From Microvirga terrae (GTDB lineage Bacteria > Pseudomonadota > Alphaproteobacteria > Rhizobiales > Beijerinckiaceae), in contig NZ_CP102845.1 of NCBI RefSeq assembly GCF_013307435.2, positions 744,001 to 808,000 on the forward strand: a stretch of 64,000 nucleotides of DNA, given 5' to 3'. The notes under the pieces were generated by a model, which had not been told where the DNA came from, searched no databases, and saw only the letters and a list, made by a program, of their open reading frames with translations. This document shows, piece by piece, positions 1 through 8,711 of the stretch. The position numbers and the translations under genes are program-made. Numbering within the stretch: position 1 is the first letter of the stretch; each line of letters opens with the position of its first letter.

Positions 1-1
1 T

Positions 2-586
2 CGGGCCCATGCAGAGGCTCTTCTCGATGTCACGCCCGGCAAGCTTGATTATCTGCTCACTCATCTCACGGTCGGCACGCGCGACATCCAGATCGTCCGT
101 TTCGTGACGCCCGGTCCGCTGGATCTGATCTCCGTCCCGTTCGAGAGCGATGAGGAAGCGAGAGATTTCCGGCCCCTGTCCTGGTTCGGACCGGATGTGA
201 CGACGGAAGTGGCCTACCAGAACCGATCCATCGCCCTTGAGGGCGCGCCTCAGGCGCCCGATGTTCCGATGTCGAACGCGGCTCTCAACAGCCTGCTCGA
301 TACTCTCGAAAACCGGTACTCCGCGCCTCGCGGCTATACCCCCAACGCTCCGGCACGCAGCTCTGCTGAAGCCGGAACCGGGCAGCGCAATGCTCCGCCG
401 ACCGCTCCTGCACAAGGGAATGAGAGAGCGGCTCAGCCACAGCGGGGCGTTCTGTCCAGGCCCGCGGCTTCGGTTGATGCGGATATGGGGGACGACGATG
501 CGGGCGACGACAACGATCTGAACCTCAACATCGAGGACAACGTCATCCGCGAGCTGGCCCGCTCGCTCCGGCCCCAGCGCCGCTGA
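2..586 (+). CDS. hypothetical protein, 3' part only
   Basis: This frame is open from the first bases of the window to a TGA at 584-586, so the real start lies upstream; an internal ATG/GTG near 104 is not a convincing start. The visible about 194 residues have an ordered first half (LLDVTPGKLDYLLTHLTVGT, later FGPDVTTEVAYQNRSIALEG). A Pro/Ala-rich linker follows, then an acidic tail (DADMGDDDAGDDNDLN) ending in an amphipathic helix and a basic end (RPQRR). I do not recognise the family and assign no function. A strong hairpin terminator follows within 25 bases. Coding status is well supported by codon usage and the long open frame. Confidence 0.6.
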   Translation, partial: RAHAEALLDVTPGKLDYLLTHLTVGTRDIQIVRFVTPGPLDLISVPFESDEEARDFRPLSWFGPDVTTEVAYQNRSIALEGAPQAPDVPMSNAALNSLLDTLENRYSAPRGYTPNAPARSSAEAGTGQRNAPPTAPAQGNERAAQPQRGVLSRPAASVDADMGDDDAGDDNDLNLNIEDNVIRELARSLRPQRR

Positions 587-610
587 TCGCTTGCTCCATC
601 GAGGACCAGG

Positions 611-645
611 AAAAGCCTGCGCCGTGCGAACGGCGCAGGCTTTTT
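611..645. terminator. bidirectional intrinsic terminator
   Basis: Perfect inverted repeat AAAAGCCTGCGCCGT / ACGGCGCAGGCTTTTT around a GCGA loop. It has A-tracts and T-tracts on the two sides, so it can stop transcription from both the rightward gene ending at 586 and the leftward transglycosylase gene, whose stop codon (645-647) it touches. Confidence 0.9.
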
Positions 646-1481
646 CAACTCGGCAGCACGATGCAGCTGCCGCCGGCCGTGCGGATGTTGCGGCATAGCT
701 GCTCGGCCGCCTGCCGCGTCTCGGCGGGAGCGCGGACGCGGTAGAACGTGCGTGTGCCGCGATAGCGTAGCCGCGTTCCAATGATCATGGGCCGCACATC
801 CTTCAGGAGCGACGCGTAGGCCTGGCTGGTGCGCCTGAACGTTGCGAGCGCGCGCTCCTTCGAGAAATTGCCGGCAAGCTGAACGCCCCAGGGCGCAAAA
901 GGCGCCTCGATGGGTTCGCCGCGTCCGGGGATACGAAGCGTGGCGACGATCTGCTGGCAGCTCTGACCGGATGGGCTCCAGTCGGCGTTTCGCTTCTCCT
1001 TCGCATCGGCGGCCCATTCCTCGGCGGGCCGGCCGGTCACGGCGATCACGTAGTTCCTGGTCTCGGCAGGCAAGCCCCCCTGGCCTGCGAGCCAGGAAGT
1101 CACTCGTGCAGGTCCGCCGTTATAGGCGGCGGCCGCCAGCCCGAGATTGCCGAACTGCTCCGCAAGGTGGGCGATGAACTCGGCGGCTTTGGGGATCGCC
1201 TGCTCGGGATCGAAGGGATCGGTCAAGCCTCGCTCCCGAGCCGTGCCCGGCATGAACTGGGCGATCCCCTGTGCACCCGCCGGGCTCACGACATTCGGGC
1301 GGAAGGAGCTTTCCTGCCAGATCAGTCTGGTGAGCAGATCGTGGGGGATCTGCTGGGTGCGTGCCGCTCCCTCGATCAGCCGGCACAGAGCCTGCTGGAC
1401 GGTCTCCATCGACCCTCCCGGAGCGGCCAGGGTGGCGCCGCAGCCGAGGGCCATGCCACAAAGCGCCAGCAGCAAGCGCAT
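645..1481 (-). CDS. lytic murein transglycosylase with SPOR domain
   Basis: 278 aa. The N-terminal signal peptide (MRLLLALCGMALGCGATLAA) sends it to the periplasm. Residues about 30-160 form an SLT (goose-lysozyme-like) domain: LIWQESSF carries the catalytic Glu57, followed by SPAGAQGIAQFMPGTA and the AAYNGGPARV motif. It should cleave the MurNAc-GlcNAc bond of peptidoglycan to give 1,6-anhydroMurNAc ends. The last about 80 residues (WGVQLAGNF... to the C terminus) look like a SPOR domain, which in other proteins binds peptidoglycan stripped of stem peptides, for example at the septum. It appears to be monocistronic and ends inside a hairpin terminator. The catalytic family is clear; the SPOR call is from pattern only. 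Confidence 0.9.
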   Translation of the reverse strand: MRLLLALCGMALGCGATLAAPGGSMETVQQALCRLIEGAARTQQIPHDLLTRLIWQESSFRPNVVSPAGAQGIAQFMPGTARERGLTDPFDPEQAIPKAAEFIAHLAEQFGNLGLAAAAYNGGPARVTSWLAGQGGLPAETRNYVIAVTGRPAEEWAADAKEKRNADWSPSGQSCQQIVATLRIPGRGEPIEAPFAPWGVQLAGNFSKERALATFRRTSQAYASLLKDVRPMIIGTRLRYRGTRTFYRVRAPAETRQAAEQLCRNIRTAGGSCIVLPS

Positions 1482-1535
1482 GAAAGACCCCGCTCGGAAG
1501 GATTGAAGAGTGAAGAATGTTGGCCACGTGCCAAG

Positions 1536-2003
1536 CTACAAATAGGCGATCATTCGTCCCGCCAAGAGTGCGACGATCCAGGCCAGAAGCGAGATGATGG
1601 CGTAGACGCGAGCCTCGGCCGGCAAGGCGCCATCCCGTAGGGCTGCTCCGAAGCGGATATGGAAAAGCACGACATTGACGAGCCCCAGCGCGATGAAGGC
1701 GACCTTCACGTAGAAGGCAGGGTTGACACCGAGCGCCCGGGCCTCCACGGCGAGGAGCAATGCTCCGGTCGGAATCTGAAGCGCCAGACCGGCGGCGGCG
1801 AGGGGAATGGCATAGCGGCCGACCTCCCGCGCATGCTTCCCATGCTCGGCCAGAACCTTCAGATCGAAGACCGCGATGCCCCCGACCACGAAGGCGGCTC
1901 CGAGAACGTGAAGCAGATTGGCGACAGTGTAGAGCCAGGCGGAGTGACGTCCCGCGTGGCCGAGCCAGGAACTCTCCAATGCCGCGAGCAAGTCGAGATA
2001 CAT
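1536..2003 (-). CDS. DUF6644-like integral membrane protein
   Basis: 155 aa with about four hydrophobic segments (around residues 25-45, 65-90, 95-120 and 130-152). The sequence VANLLHVLGAAFVVGGIAVFDLKVL is typical of small heme-less cytochrome-b-like DUF2214/DUF6644 membrane proteins, with conserved His in NLLHVLG and VLFHIRFG. The biochemical role is unknown. It starts 6 bases after the stop of the DUF6152-like gene, and the two are probably co-transcribed. Such pairs recur in proteobacteria, which suggests a joint membrane/periplasm function, but that is inference. Confidence 0.75.
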   Translation of the reverse strand: MYLDLLAALESSWLGHAGRHSAWLYTVANLLHVLGAAFVVGGIAVFDLKVLAEHGKHAREVGRYAIPLAAAGLALQIPTGALLLAVEARALGVNPAFYVKVAFIALGLVNVVLFHIRFGAALRDGALPAEARVYAIISLLAWIVALLAGRMIAYL

Positions 2004-2009
2004 GATCGC

Positions 2010-2363
2010 CTAGCGCAGCTCGTAGGTCTTGCCGCTCACGACAATCCGTTCGGCTCTCATCTCCGTTGCGGATCGGGTGGAGGGATAGCCTTCGAGTGTG
2101 ACCTGTGTGCCGGGCTTGATCATGTCCGGGCTCAACCCGCGTGCGCTCATGCGGAACGGAGGCGCGAGTACCGCGTCCCAGTTTTTCCCCTGGTAGGGCA
2201 CGACCACGGTGACATGGGGGTTCTCCCAATCGGCCCGCTCGACGTTGGCGGTGACCGTCATGACGCGGCCCGCATCGTAGCTGCCCCAGCCGTGGTGAGC
2301 GACGGCTACGCCGCCACTCAGCAGAGCGCCGGAAAGGCATAATCCGAACAGACGATGTTTCAT
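2010..2363 (-). CDS. DUF6152-like secreted protein
   Basis: 117 aa from the ATG at 2363. A longer frame exists, but this start gives a classical signal peptide (MKHRLFGLCLSGALLSGGVAVA) followed by HHGWGSYD, the His-rich start of mature DUF6152 proteins. The mature part is a small beta-rich domain (VERADWENPHVTVVVPYQGK... VTLEGYPSTRSATEMRAERIV) resembling OB-fold periplasmic proteins. The HHGW cluster could bind a metal, but this is not shown by the sequence. It is the first gene of a two-gene leftward operon with the DUF6644-like membrane protein. Confidence 0.75.
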   Translation of the reverse strand: MKHRLFGLCLSGALLSGGVAVAHHGWGSYDAGRVMTVTANVERADWENPHVTVVVPYQGKNWDAVLAPPFRMSARGLSPDMIKPGTQVTLEGYPSTRSATEMRAERIVVSGKTYELR

Positions 2364-2552
2364 GGCGGGACCCCGCATCTCTTGAGCCGAATGGGAGCGA
2401 GAGTTGGCCGTCGAAAGCCTGCGGTCAAGACGATCGAAGTCGCGCTTCGTCATGATCATCGGATCGTGATGAGGCAGCCTGGAGGATTCGCTCCCCGGCT
2501 CCGTCCCGGCTATGCTGCAGCTTCTCGAATCAACCCTCGTTCAGGGGCAGTC

Positions 2553-2852
2553 ATGGCATCGATGTTGAAAGACCTCTGGAACCGGTTCGCAGGCGGAGGC
2601 AATGCCAGCGTCCACGAGGAGCCGGCCGCTGAGGCGGTCGAATACAAAGGATTTCGAATCCGGCCGGCACCCTATTCCGCGAAAGGCGGGTTTCAGACTG
2701 CGGGCGTGATCGAGAAGGATTTCGAGTCCGGCATGAAAGAATATCGGTTCGTGCGCGCCGAGACCCATCCCAGCAAGGACGAAGCGGCCACCTTCTCCGT
2801 CACCAAGGGCAAGCAGATCATCGACGAACAGGGTGATCGAGTCTTCCGCTGA
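2553..2852 (+). CDS. HlyU-family small protein
   Basis: 99 aa, starting at ATG 2553 behind CAGGGGCAG. The core EYKGFRIRPAPYSAKGGFQTAGVIEKDF followed by FVRAETHPSKDEAATFSVTKGKQIIDEQGD matches the short HlyU family of alphaproteobacteria. The name comes from a Vibrio haemolysin regulator, but these stand-alone alphaproteobacterial members have no visible helix-turn-helix, and their regulatory role is doubtful. It is a single gene between the leftward DUF6152 gene and the catalase. A longer in-frame reading from 2355 lacks a signal or a ribosome binding site. Confidence 0.75.
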   Translation: MASMLKDLWNRFAGGGNASVHEEPAAEAVEYKGFRIRPAPYSAKGGFQTAGVIEKDFESGMKEYRFVRAETHPSKDEAATFSVTKGKQIIDEQGDRVFR

Positions 2853-3149
2853 TCGTACCGGCATCGGGGCTGCCGGCGGGACGACGGTGGTTCTCCGCCC
2901 TCGGACGTCGGCACGATGATCCTCGGCCTGCGCCTCATCGAGGCGTCCTGCGCGTCAGGTCCGAATTGGCCGCAACCAATGCGGATTCCGGAGGTTGCCT
3001 CCGCAAACACGCTCCCAATCCGGAACCAACGCTCGATCAGGTAATCTGATCGTGTGCCTCAGGATTATCGATTGGCGCTGATCGCCGCGGACTCTTAGGA
3101 TCCTGATGGGGGCGTGTTGCAATCAACCGGTCATACAAGGGAGATCGCC

Positions 3150-4865
3150 ATGGCCAAGAACCCTCAAAAACCGTCAGGAACCTCCGATCAGGTCCTGACG
3201 AACAGGCAGGGACATCCAATCGCCAACAACCAGTCCCAGCGCACCGTGGGCAGCCGTGGACCGGCCACGCTGGAGAATTATCAGTTCCTTGAGAAAATCA
3301 CCCATTTCGACCGGGAGCGCATCCCCGAGCGGGTCGTCCATGCCCGCGGCTTCGTGTGCTACGGCGAACTCGAAGTGACCGGCAAGATCGGCGACGAGCC
3401 TGCATCGAAATATACAAGAGCCAAGCTGTTCCAGACCGCCGGCCAAAAGACCCCGCTGGCCATCCGCTTCTCGACCGTGATCGGCGGCCGCGATTCGTCG
3501 GAAGTTGCCCGCGACCCGCGCGGCTTCGCGGTGAAATTCTATACCGAAGACGGCAATTGGGATCTCGTTGGCAACAACCTGGCAGTTTTCTTCATCCGAG
3601 ATGCCATCAAGTTCCCAGATGTCATCCACTCGCTGAAGCCGGATCCCATTACCTTCCGTCAGGAGCCGAACCGCATCTTCGACTTCATGAGCCAGACGCC
3701 CGAATCCATGCACATGCTGACCCATCTGTTCAGTCCGCGCGGCATTCCGGCGAGCTACCGGCACATGGAGGGCTTCGGCGTCAACACCTACAAGATGGTC
3801 AACGCCCAAGGCGACACCGTTCTGGTGAAGTATCACTTCCATCCCCGGTGCGGCCTCGCCAGCCTCACGGCCGAGGAGGCGACCAAGGTGCAGGGACAGG
3901 ATCTCGGCTCGGCTTCCAAGGATCTCTTCGAGGCGATCGAGCGCGGCGAATATCCCCAGTGGGACGTGTATGTGCAGATCATGGAAGACCATGACCATCC
4001 CGAACTCGACTGGGATCCGCTGGACGATACCAAGATCTGGCCCGAGAAGGACTTTCCGTTACGGCATATCGGAGTCATGACCCTGAACCGCAACGTGGAG
4101 GATCACTTCAACGAGAACGAGCAGATCGCCATGGGGACTGGCGTGCTCGTGGATGGGCTCGACTTCTCCGACGACAAGATGCTGGTGGGGCGGACCTTCT
4201 CCTATTCCGACACCCAGCGTTACCGCGTCGGCACGAACTACCTGCAGCTGCCCGTGAACCAGGCCAAGAACGCCAAGGTATCGACCAATCTGAACGGCGG
4301 GCAGATGTCCTTCCGCCGCGATCTGGCGCCGGGCCAGAACCCGCATGTGAACTTCGAGCCGTCGATCCATAACGGCCTGCACGAATCCCCCCGGGAGGAG
4401 CCGAACAATCCGCCCGAGATCCGCGGGAGGCTGACCCGCAGCGTGCTCGAGCGGCGCAACGACTACATCCACGCCCGGGGCCGCTACTGCACGATGATGG
4501 ACTGGGAGCGGGACGATCTCGTCCACAACCTGGGCACGCTGCTGGGCCAGTGCGAGCGGGACGTGCAGGAGCGCATGGTGTGGCATCTCCTGTTGGTGCA
4601 CGACGATTACGGGACCCGGGTGGGCGAGAGGCTCGGCATCTCGGCCGACGACGTCCGCAACCTCCCGCCGCTAGCGAAGCAGGTTCTGACCGACGAGGAC
4701 CAGCGCCGCCTCCAGAATCTCGGCCGGAACGGCGACAAGATCGACCCGACCGTCTGGGGCCAATGGACGAGTTCCGTGAAGAACTACAAGGCCTCGGCCG
4801 AGGAGGTCCTGGGCGGCATGCGCGACGTGCCCACGACGCCGGCCACGAAGGAGGCCGCCGAATAG
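3150..4865 (+). CDS. monofunctional haem catalase
   Basis: 571 aa, disproportionates hydrogen peroxide to water and oxygen. The start at ATG 3150 follows AAGGGAG; a longer GTG frame from 3114 has no such site. The catalytic distal His64 sits in RVVHARG, the distal Asn in VGNNLAVFF, and the proximal haem ligand Tyr352 in [12 protein letters not shown]. The last about 70 residues ([18 protein letters not shown]...) form the catalase-related helical domain. It is longer than typical small-subunit catalases (about 480-500 aa) but lacks the flavodoxin-like domain of large ones; the N-terminal about 35 residues are polar. It has no signal peptide, so it is cytoplasmic. No obvious EcfG-type -10 was found, although GGAAC occurs at 3022. 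Confidence 0.95.
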   Translation: MAKNPQKPSGTSDQVLTNRQGHPIANNQSQRTVGSRGPATLENYQFLEKITHFDRERIPERVVHARGFVCYGELEVTGKIGDEPASKYTRAKLFQTAGQKTPLAIRFSTVIGGRDSSEVARDPRGFAVKFYTEDGNWDLVGNNLAVFFIRDAIKFPDVIHSLKPDPITFRQEPNRIFDFMSQTPESMHMLTHLFSPRGIPASYRHMEGFGVNTYKMVNAQGDTVLVKYHFHPRCGLASLTAEEATKVQGQDLGSASKDLFEAIERGEYPQWDVYVQIMEDHDHPELDWDPLDDTKIWPEKDFPLRHIGVMTLNRNVEDHFNENEQIAMGTGVLVDGLDFSDDKMLVGRTFSYSDTQRYRVGTNYLQLPVNQAKNAKVSTNLNGGQMSFRRDLAPGQNPHVNFEPSIHNGLHESPREEPNNPPEIRGRLTRSVLERRNDYIHARGRYCTMMDWERDDLVHNLGTLLGQCERDVQERMVWHLLLVHDDYGTRVGERLGISADDVRNLPPLAKQVLTDEDQRRLQNLGRNGDKIDPTVWGQWTSSVKNYKASAEEVLGGMRDVPTTPATKEAAE

Positions 4866-4880
4866 GCGCCTGGAGGTGGC

Positions 4881-5783
4881 CTAGAGGGAGCGAGCCGGGG
4901 CCTCCCGGCTCGTTTCGCGTTCGGGCTCCGTGGTGTGTCCGAGGCCCCTGCTGCCGCGGCTCTCGGCATAAGCCTTGGTGAATTCGGCGCCGAAGAGCAG
5001 GATCAGGGACGAATAATAGATCCAGAGCAGGATCGTGATGATGGAGGCGGCCGCCCCATAGCTCGACGCGACATTGCTCTTGCCGAGGTAGTAGCCGATC
5101 AGAAACTTGCCGAGGGTGAAGAGCAAGGCCGTCACCAGGGAGCCGGTCCAGACGTCGCTCCAGCGCAGGTCCACGCTCGGGAGGAGCTTGAAGATCATGG
5201 CGAACAGGAGCGTGGCGACGGCGAAGGCGACCAGGCTGTTCAGGAGCCGCAGGATGACCGTGGCCCCCGAGAAATGGGCCTCCAGATAGTGCCCGATGGC
5301 CGTCAGACCCGTATCGACGACGAGCGACACGAGCAGCAGAAAGCCGATCCCCAGTACCAGGGCAAAGCTGACCAGCCGGGTCCGGATGAAATCCAGGACG
5401 CCGTAGCTCGCGGGCGGCTTCGCCTTCCAGATGATGTTGAGGTCGTCCTGGAGTTCGACGACCGCCCCGGTGACCAGGAGGAGAAAGGTCACGATCCCGA
5501 CCGTGGTGCCGATGATGCCCGACCCCACATTGCTGGCGCTCGCGATCATGGCTTCGAGGGCGGATGCTTCGTTGGTCCCGATCAGGCCGCCGAGTTCGGC
5601 CACGATGGCCCCCTGGGCGGCCTCCCGCCCGAAGGCCAGCCCGGCAACGGCAATGGCCGCGAGCAGCATCGGGGCCAGGGAGAAGACGGTGAAAAACGCG
5701 ATGGAGGCGCCGAGGCTCATGGCGCGGTCGCCCCACCAGCCCGCGAAGGCCACTTTCAAGAGCCGCCCTGTCTCGAAAACCAT
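4881..5783 (-). CDS. YihY/virulence factor BrkB family membrane protein (copy 1)
   Basis: 300 aa with about six transmembrane segments. It has the family hallmarks AMSLGASIAFFTVFSLAPML near the N terminus and LLWIYYSSLILLFGAEFTKAYA near the C terminus. Despite the older annotation as ribonuclease BN, this family consists of inner-membrane proteins of unsettled transport function. It is preceded by an exact EcfG-type promoter (5844-5869), so general-stress control is likely. A second, divergent family member is at 31216-32406 in the same window. The gene converges on the catalase, with a hairpin in the overlapping 3' region. Confidence 0.88.
   Translation of the reverse strand: MVFETGRLLKVAFAGWWGDRAMSLGASIAFFTVFSLAPMLLAAIAVAGLAFGREAAQGAIVAELGGLIGTNEASALEAMIASASNVGSGIIGTTVGIVTFLLLVTGAVVELQDDLNIIWKAKPPASYGVLDFIRTRLVSFALVLGIGFLLLVSLVVDTGLTAIGHYLEAHFSGATVILRLLNSLVAFAVATLLFAMIFKLLPSVDLRWSDVWTGSLVTALLFTLGKFLIGYYLGKSNVASSYGAAASIITILLWIYYSSLILLFGAEFTKAYAESRGSRGLGHTTEPERETSREAPARSL
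4891..4912. terminator. possible hairpin terminator after catalase
   Basis: Inverted repeat CGAGCCGGG / CCCGGCTCG with a 4-base loop, followed by TTTC on the + strand. It lies just downstream of the catalase stop and inside the last codons of the converging brkB gene. The short T-run makes it a moderate candidate. Confidence 0.45.
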
Positions 5784-5843
5784 GCAAGAACCGATCCGAC
5801 GGGCCCGAACGCCCCGTCATTGCAAGCGTATGACTTGGCCGTT

Positions 5844-5869
5844 AACGGGCGGGAACTTTCCCTTGTTCC
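5844..5869 (-). promoter_or_regulatory. EcfG-type (general stress sigma) promoter for brkB copy 1
   Basis: On the minus strand, GGAAC (5869-5865), a 17-base spacer and CGTT (5847-5844) match the alphaproteobacterial EcfG consensus exactly. The expected transcription start is about 5837, giving a leader of about 50 bases to the ATG at 5783. The -35 touches the stop codon of the upstream gene. Confidence 0.65.
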
Positions 5870-7623
5870 TAGAAGCGCATCACGGCATCGGGCTGCCGCA
5901 GAATGAGCCCGTAGCGATCGGCGGCCTTGCGCAGGCGGACCGCTTCCTCACCGCCAAGCGCGCTGGCCGCCATGAGGTGGGCGCCCAGCTGGAAGGCGCA
6001 GTAGCAGACGAGCAGGAACGGCAGCAGCTCGGACGACACCGGATGGCCGCCCTCCCGCTCGACAACGGTGCAAAGACGCGCCCCCTCCCGGTTCGAGAGG
6101 CCGAACTCGACGATCGCTCCGGCGATGTCCCAACCGATGTCCTGGTGTCCGATCAGGTCGTGGGCGGCGCTGTGGTCGAGCGCGTCCGCCTTGAGGAGGT
6201 GGTCGCCGCATACCAGCCATTTGCAGGGAGGCATACGATTGTCGGTCCAGACCCGGCGCACCTTGCGGTCGAGATCCCCCGGATCCGGCAGGGATCGCTC
6301 CAGACCTGAGGCGGCGGCGTCCCCCAGGGCCTGCCCGCTATTGTAGACCGCCATGCGCCGCAACTCGTCCAACGACGCCCCAGGCTGCCCGTCGGCGGGG
6401 CATTGGCGGTTGCGAAAGCCCAGATAGGCCCCGACTTGATCGATCAGCCGGGTGCGATCGAGCGAGACCTGATCGAGGCTCGGAGCATCCTCATGCCAGC
6501 GCTGCACGAGAAAGCCGTGGCGGTAGCCCGCGACATCCGGCGCAAATCCGGCCTCATGCAGCAGCCGGGCCATTCGCAGCTTCCTGGCGCCCGCCTCGCC
6601 AAGACCTGCAAACTTCACCAGCCACGGGACGCCGTTGCTCCGCACCAGGAACTTCCGGCGTTCCTGCTGGACATTGGACGCTGGCCAGCTCGCCTCGTCC
6701 CCATAGCGGCGCCAGCGCCACGCCCCGCCTGAAACGTCCTCGAGCGGCCCGTCCGGGGAACCGATCAGGTCTCTCGCCCAGGCGGCAAGGTGGTGGGAGG
6801 GCGAACCGCCGAGCAGGATATCGTCCATGGTCCGGACATGCCGTGAAGCCCGGCTCCACCGCTCCTGGTGAGAGGGGCTGGCCTGGGGCCCGAGCGGACC
6901 CTGGTGACTGGGGAAGAAGACAATCCGCTCACGCGGAACGCCGGCCGCTTCCAGCCAGTCGGCGACTGCCCCGAACGAGCTTCCGGACAGCCCGGGCCCT
7001 TCGTCGACGATGGCGAAGGCCCTGGTCCGATCCGCGGTCAGCATCGCCGCGAGAGCTGGGTCCACGGCCACCTCGCGCCGGAAAGGATGGCCCATCGGGC
7101 GAAGGGTGACAGGGGGCGGGGCGCCGAGGGCGGCGGCCACGAGGGTGCTGAGGCCGGTGCCGATGCTGCGGATCCCGATGACCTGGGTCCTCGCATCCAG
7201 GCCCGAAGCCCTGGCGGCTTCCAGATAGCTTTCCGGATAGAGGGCGTAGAAGGCATAGCCCTCCGCCTGCTTGACGCGGATCGTCCGGGATGAATCGAAA
7301 CTGCGAAGCGCCGCGAGGAAGGCCGGGGGAAGACCGTTCTCTTCGAACCCGTTCCACCAGGATCCCGCGATGCTGTGGGCGAGGATCGAGAGGCATTCCA
7401 TGCCCTGCTCGTGGATCGCGGACAGCACGTCACGGCCGTGGTCGTGGAACTCCGCGTCGATCAATCCCTGGACGAGTTCGCTGGTCGCGATGAAGGCGGA
7501 TACGAGAGTGCCATGCCGCTCGATCCCGGGCGGCATGGCCTGCATCCTGGTCAGGATGTCCGCGATGGCGGCCTGGCGGGCCCCCACCGTGTCTTCCGTC
7601 TCGACATCCCCGTAAACCAGCAT
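5869..7623 (-). CDS. phosphoribosyltransferase-like / aminoglycoside-phosphotransferase-like fusion protein
   Basis: 584 aa, two unlike halves. Residues about 60-260 look like a type I phosphoribosyltransferase: GIRSIGTGLS followed by a PRPP-loop-like AIVDEGPGLSGSSF at 204-217. Residues about 320-560 look like a degenerate protein-kinase-fold (APH/choline-kinase) domain. WLVKFAGLGEAGARKLRMA would hold the ATP-binding Lys, WLVCGDHLLKAD stands in for the HGD catalytic loop, and GHQDIGWDIAGAI for the metal-binding loop. The usual His of the HGD motif is Cys here. No function is assigned; a role in nucleotide or stress signalling is conceivable. It lies 20 bases downstream of the alcohol dehydrogenase on the same strand, with a palindrome over its ribosome binding site. 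Confidence 0.7.
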   Translation of the reverse strand: MLVYGDVETEDTVGARQAAIADILTRMQAMPPGIERHGTLVSAFIATSELVQGLIDAEFHDHGRDVLSAIHEQGMECLSILAHSIAGSWWNGFEENGLPPAFLAALRSFDSSRTIRVKQAEGYAFYALYPESYLEAARASGLDARTQVIGIRSIGTGLSTLVAAALGAPPPVTLRPMGHPFRREVAVDPALAAMLTADRTRAFAIVDEGPGLSGSSFGAVADWLEAAGVPRERIVFFPSHQGPLGPQASPSHQERWSRASRHVRTMDDILLGGSPSHHLAAWARDLIGSPDGPLEDVSGGAWRWRRYGDEASWPASNVQQERRKFLVRSNGVPWLVKFAGLGEAGARKLRMARLLHEAGFAPDVAGYRHGFLVQRWHEDAPSLDQVSLDRTRLIDQVGAYLGFRNRQCPADGQPGASLDELRRMAVYNSGQALGDAAASGLERSLPDPGDLDRKVRRVWTDNRMPPCKWLVCGDHLLKADALDHSAAHDLIGHQDIGWDIAGAIVEFGLSNREGARLCTVVEREGGHPVSSELLPFLLVCYCAFQLGAHLMAASALGGEEAVRLRKAADRYGLILRQPDAVMRF

Positions 7624-7640
7624 CGGACGGGCTCCGTCCG
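7624..7640. repeat. small palindrome over the ribosome binding site of the fusion gene
   Basis: CGGACGG-GCT-CCGTCCG forms a 7-bp hairpin directly upstream of the start codon at 7623. It contains the only plausible Shine-Dalgarno (GGAG on the minus strand). It also sits between the stop of the upstream adh gene (7644) and this start, so it could either attenuate translation or act as a weak terminator. Confidence 0.4.
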
Positions 7641-7643
7641 AGC

Positions 7644-8711
7644 TTAAGCCGCCGCCGCGTCCTGCTTCAGCGACGCCATGTCGATCACGAAGCGGTATTT
7701 TACGTCGCTCTTGAGCATCCGCTCGTAGGCCTCGTTGATCTTCTGGATCGGGATCATCTCGATCTCGGACGTGATGCCGTGCTGGGCGCAGAAATCGAGC
7801 ATCTCCTGCGTTTCGGCGATTCCGCCGATCAGGGAGCCGGCCAGCTGGCGCCGCTTCATGATCAGGTTGAACACGGTCGTGGCTGGATGCGGCTCGGCCG
7901 GAGCGCCCACCAGCACCATGGCGCTGTCGCGGGCGAGCAGGACCAAGTAGGCGTCGAGGTCATGCGGCGCGGCGACGGTATCGAGGATGAAATCGAAGCT
8001 GTTCACGTGCTCCTTCATGGCTTCTGGATCCCGTGACACGACGACCTCGTGGGCGCCGAGCTTGAGGGCGTCCTCCCGCTTGTTCGGAGAGGTGGTGAAC
8101 AGCACCACATGCGCCCCCATGGCCCGTGCGAGCTTGACGGCCATATGGCCGAGGCCGCCGAGACCGACCACGCCCACCTTGTGCCCGGGCTGCACGCGCC
8201 AGCGGCGCAGGGGCGAATACGTGGTGATGCCGGCGCACAGGAGGGGCGCCGCCGCGGCCAGGTCCATGCCGTCCGGCACCTTCAGGACGAAGCTTTCGTC
8301 GACCACGACGGTGTCGGAATAGCCGCCATAGGTGTTGGCCCCGGTGCCCTGCTCTGGGCCGTTATAGGTGCCGGTGAACCCGACCTCGCAATACTGCTCC
8401 AGGCCCTCGCGGCAGCTCCGGCAGGTGCGGCAGGAATCGACCATGCAGCCGACGCCGACGAGATCGCCTTCCTTGAACTTCTGCACGCCCGGCCCGACAC
8501 GCGTGACGCGGCCGACGATCTCGTGGCCTGGCACACAGGGATAGACAGTGCCACCCCATTCTGCCCGTGCGGTGTGCAGATCGGAGTGGCAGACGCCGCA
8601 ATAGAGGATCTCGATCTGGACATCGCTTTCGCGGGGCTCGCGGCGCTCGAAGCGGAATGGGGAAAGCGGTGTGGACGCATCCTGGGCGGCGTAGCCGAAA
8701 GCTTTGATCAC
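7644..8711 (-). CDS. NADP-dependent zinc alcohol/aldehyde dehydrogenase, YahK-like
   Basis: 355 aa from GTG 8711, chosen because GGAGAAAAATCCC places a good ribosome binding site before it; the family N terminus (IKAFGYAAQ) begins there. It is a medium-chain dehydrogenase of the cinnamyl-alcohol-dehydrogenase/YahK class. Catalytic zinc ligands are Cys41 (CGVCHSD), His63 (VPGHE) and a later Cys; structural zinc is held by Cys94, 97, 100 and 108. The nucleotide-binding GLGGLGHMAVKLA follows. It closely resembles E. coli YahK along its whole length (for example YPCVPGHEIVGRV and LLCAGITTYSPLR). It probably reduces diverse aldehydes with NADPH. It is likely co-transcribed with the downstream fusion gene. 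Confidence 0.9.
   Translation of the reverse strand: MIKAFGYAAQDASTPLSPFRFERREPRESDVQIEILYCGVCHSDLHTARAEWGGTVYPCVPGHEIVGRVTRVGPGVQKFKEGDLVGVGCMVDSCRTCRSCREGLEQYCEVGFTGTYNGPEQGTGANTYGGYSDTVVVDESFVLKVPDGMDLAAAAPLLCAGITTYSPLRRWRVQPGHKVGVVGLGGLGHMAVKLARAMGAHVVLFTTSPNKREDALKLGAHEVVVSRDPEAMKEHVNSFDFILDTVAAPHDLDAYLVLLARDSAMVLVGAPAEPHPATTVFNLIMKRRQLAGSLIGGIAETQEMLDFCAQHGITSEIEMIPIQKINEAYERMLKSDVKYRFVIDMASLKQDAAAA

Noticed and set aside
3022..3050. GGAAC upstream of catalase as an EcfG promoter
   Set aside because: No CGTT-like -10 at 16 or 17 bases.
3174..3998. Long leftward frame opposite the catalase gene
   Set aside because: Antisense shadow; the catalase motifs are intact on the other strand.
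4881..5783. Annotation of YihY/BrkB as ribonuclease BN
   Set aside because: Only membrane segments are visible; the RNase BN name for this family was a misassignment.
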